From Bacteroidota bacterium (GTDB lineage: Bacteria; Bacteroidota; Bacteroidia; Bacteroidales; UBA932), in contig JAGDMC010000088.1 in assembly GCA_017860395.1 (NCBI GenBank), positions 1 to 6,363 on the forward strand: a stretch of DNA of 6,363 nt, written 5' to 3'. A program made the position numbers and the translations under genes. Numbering within the stretch: position 1 is the stretch's first letter; each line of letters opens with the position of its first letter. Below the pieces are notes generated by a model. The model ran no database searches. It was not told where the DNA came from and saw only the letters and a program-made list of their open reading frames with translations. Below, one piece after another: positions 5,489 through 6,363 of this stretch.

Positions 5489-6363
5489 ATGAAAAATTTA
5501 ATATATATTATTATCGGGATGACAATATTTATGTCATCCTGTGTAAAATTCCCAAAGTCCCATCCCGGGACAACAACAGATGGGTTAAAGATAGCCGAAA
5601 ACTTCGATTGGAAAACGATTGAATCTAAAACAGTTTCTTCAACCGGTGTCTTTTCTGTTATAAATCAGGATGGAGATACAATTGCATTAAACCTTCCTGC
5701 GGGAGAATATAATTTGTATGTGGGCAAGGGGTCTGTTCTTACTACAGTGGCCTCAAGTGCAAATCTTGACATTTCTACAAAAGCCATTTCGACTCCTTCG
5801 ACAGGAACAAAAACCAGAGTATATTTCCCTTGTGAGAACAAGTATGCTACTGTAATGTTTGAAGACCTGTTCCCATATTCGGGCGATAAAGACATGAACG
5901 ATGTTGTATTCGGCCTTAATATTGAGTATGACCTTGATAAAAATGCGAGAGTAGTAGCTATAAATTTCAATATAGAACCAAGAGCTGTTGGCAGCACTCA
6001 AACATATATCGGCATTGGCGCAAATTTCACCGGAATGGCTGTTCAGGTTAGCAAGGTTGCAAGGAGCAGCACTGACTATCCTGGCATTTCAAACGACCAC
6101 TCGGATTTGGCTCCCATTTATAATGTTGATCCCAAAACCGGATATTATAACCCTGTGAATCCAAGTGACCAGTTGAATGCCGATTATAAAGTTGCTCCGT
6201 TCACCGGAAATTTCAGGAGTTTCTTTATTAGTCCTCCTACATATACCCCTTTTATAAACGTTTTCGACATTGGAACTTCAACTCTGAGTAAAAAATTCAC
6301 AGCCAAGGTGTCATTAAATTCTGTAATAGCATATAATTCATTTACTTTTCTCGACGTTTACAA
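5489..6363 (+). CDS. LruC-family lipoprotein, N-terminal part (3' end outside window)
   Basis: An open frame of 291 codons plus two bases runs off the right edge with no stop. It opens with a lipoprotein signal ending MSSC (C18 acylated), then VKFPKSHPG. An N-terminal beta-rich module follows, starting FDWKTIESKTVSSTG (39-53), with 'LNLPAGEYNLYVG' (68-79). The LruC hallmark appears as FEDLFPYSGDKDMNDVV (124-140): the acidic and asparagine positions are kept, but Y replaces W/A-type residues and K replaces the tyrosine of GDYD. The region after it (IEYDLDKNARVVAINFNIEPRAVGSTQTYIGIGANF) parallels the first gene of the window, and 'SPPTYTPFINVFDIG' parallels 'ASPYIYPAELSVNV' of the 497-residue LruC protein, so a DUF4842-type end probably follows. 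Unlike that protein there is no DADGDG calcium-type loop before the LruC motif. It is divergent from the lipoprotein at 4814-5233, whose N-terminus it resembles, and has the best promoter and ribosome site in the window. Likely an outer-membrane lipoprotein; function unknown. Confidence 0.88.
   Translation, partial: MKNLIYIIIGMTIFMSSCVKFPKSHPGTTTDGLKIAENFDWKTIESKTVSSTGVFSVINQDGDTIALNLPAGEYNLYVGKGSVLTTVASSANLDISTKAISTPSTGTKTRVYFPCENKYATVMFEDLFPYSGDKDMNDVVFGLNIEYDLDKNARVVAINFNIEPRAVGSTQTYIGIGANFTGMAVQVSKVARSSTDYPGISNDHSDLAPIYNVDPKTGYYNPVNPSDQLNADYKVAPFTGNFRSFFISPPTYTPFINVFDIGTSTLSKKFTAKVSLNSVIAYNSFTFLDVY

Noticed and set aside
5665..6001. Minus-strand frames of 110 and 82 codons (5665-5997 and 5753-6001).
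   Set aside because: Both are antisense to the plus-strand LruC lipoprotein, which has a lipobox, the LruC motif, a promoter and a ribosome binding site.

Overview
The window reads as a piece of a Bacteroidota (probably Bacteroidales) chromosome. The signs are: AT-rich DNA with dense short intergenic spacers; a TTTG / TAnnTTTG promoter pair (the Bacteroides-type sigma signature) in the one long divergent spacer; A/T-rich leaders with no Shine-Dalgarno site in front of most genes; short 'MKK...' signal peptides; and LruC/DUF4842-type cell-surface proteins of the kind common in this phylum. No rRNA, tRNA, CRISPR array, insertion sequence or phage gene is visible. No gene-free stretch exceeds 300 bases; the longest is 5234-5488 (255 bases).

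Layout. (1) 1-672, plus strand: the 3' end of a LruC/DUF4842-family gene whose start lies left of the window. It ends at a strong two-way terminator (694-729) shared with the converging gene. (2) 759-2500, minus strand: a two-gene unit in which a secreted protein of unknown function (1904-2500) overlaps by one base a GT4-type glycosyltransferase (759-1904). (3) 2577-3194, minus strand: a second secreted protein of unknown function, with its own terminator and a possible -7 promoter box. (4) 3301-5233, minus strand: a two-gene unit made of a small lipoprotein (4814-5233) and a 497-residue secreted LruC protein (3301-4794), closed by a terminator at 3238-3280. (5) 5489-6363, plus strand: the 5' part of a third LruC-family gene, running off the right edge. 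It encodes a lipoprotein, is preceded by a well-formed promoter and an unusually perfect Shine-Dalgarno sequence, and is divergent from unit (4).

How they fit together. The window is best described as a cluster of LruC-type envelope proteins in three different architectures around a small set of secreted proteins and one glycosyltransferase. The small lipoprotein resembles the N-terminal module of the plus-strand lipoprotein at 5489, so one anchor-plus-display architecture seems to exist both as a single polypeptide and as two separate polypeptides. The natural role of LruC proteins in Bacteroidota is not established; surface display, binding or adhesion is inference. The glycosyltransferase looks like a sugar-polymer (LPS or capsule type) enzyme, and nothing in the sequence links it mechanically to the LruC proteins.
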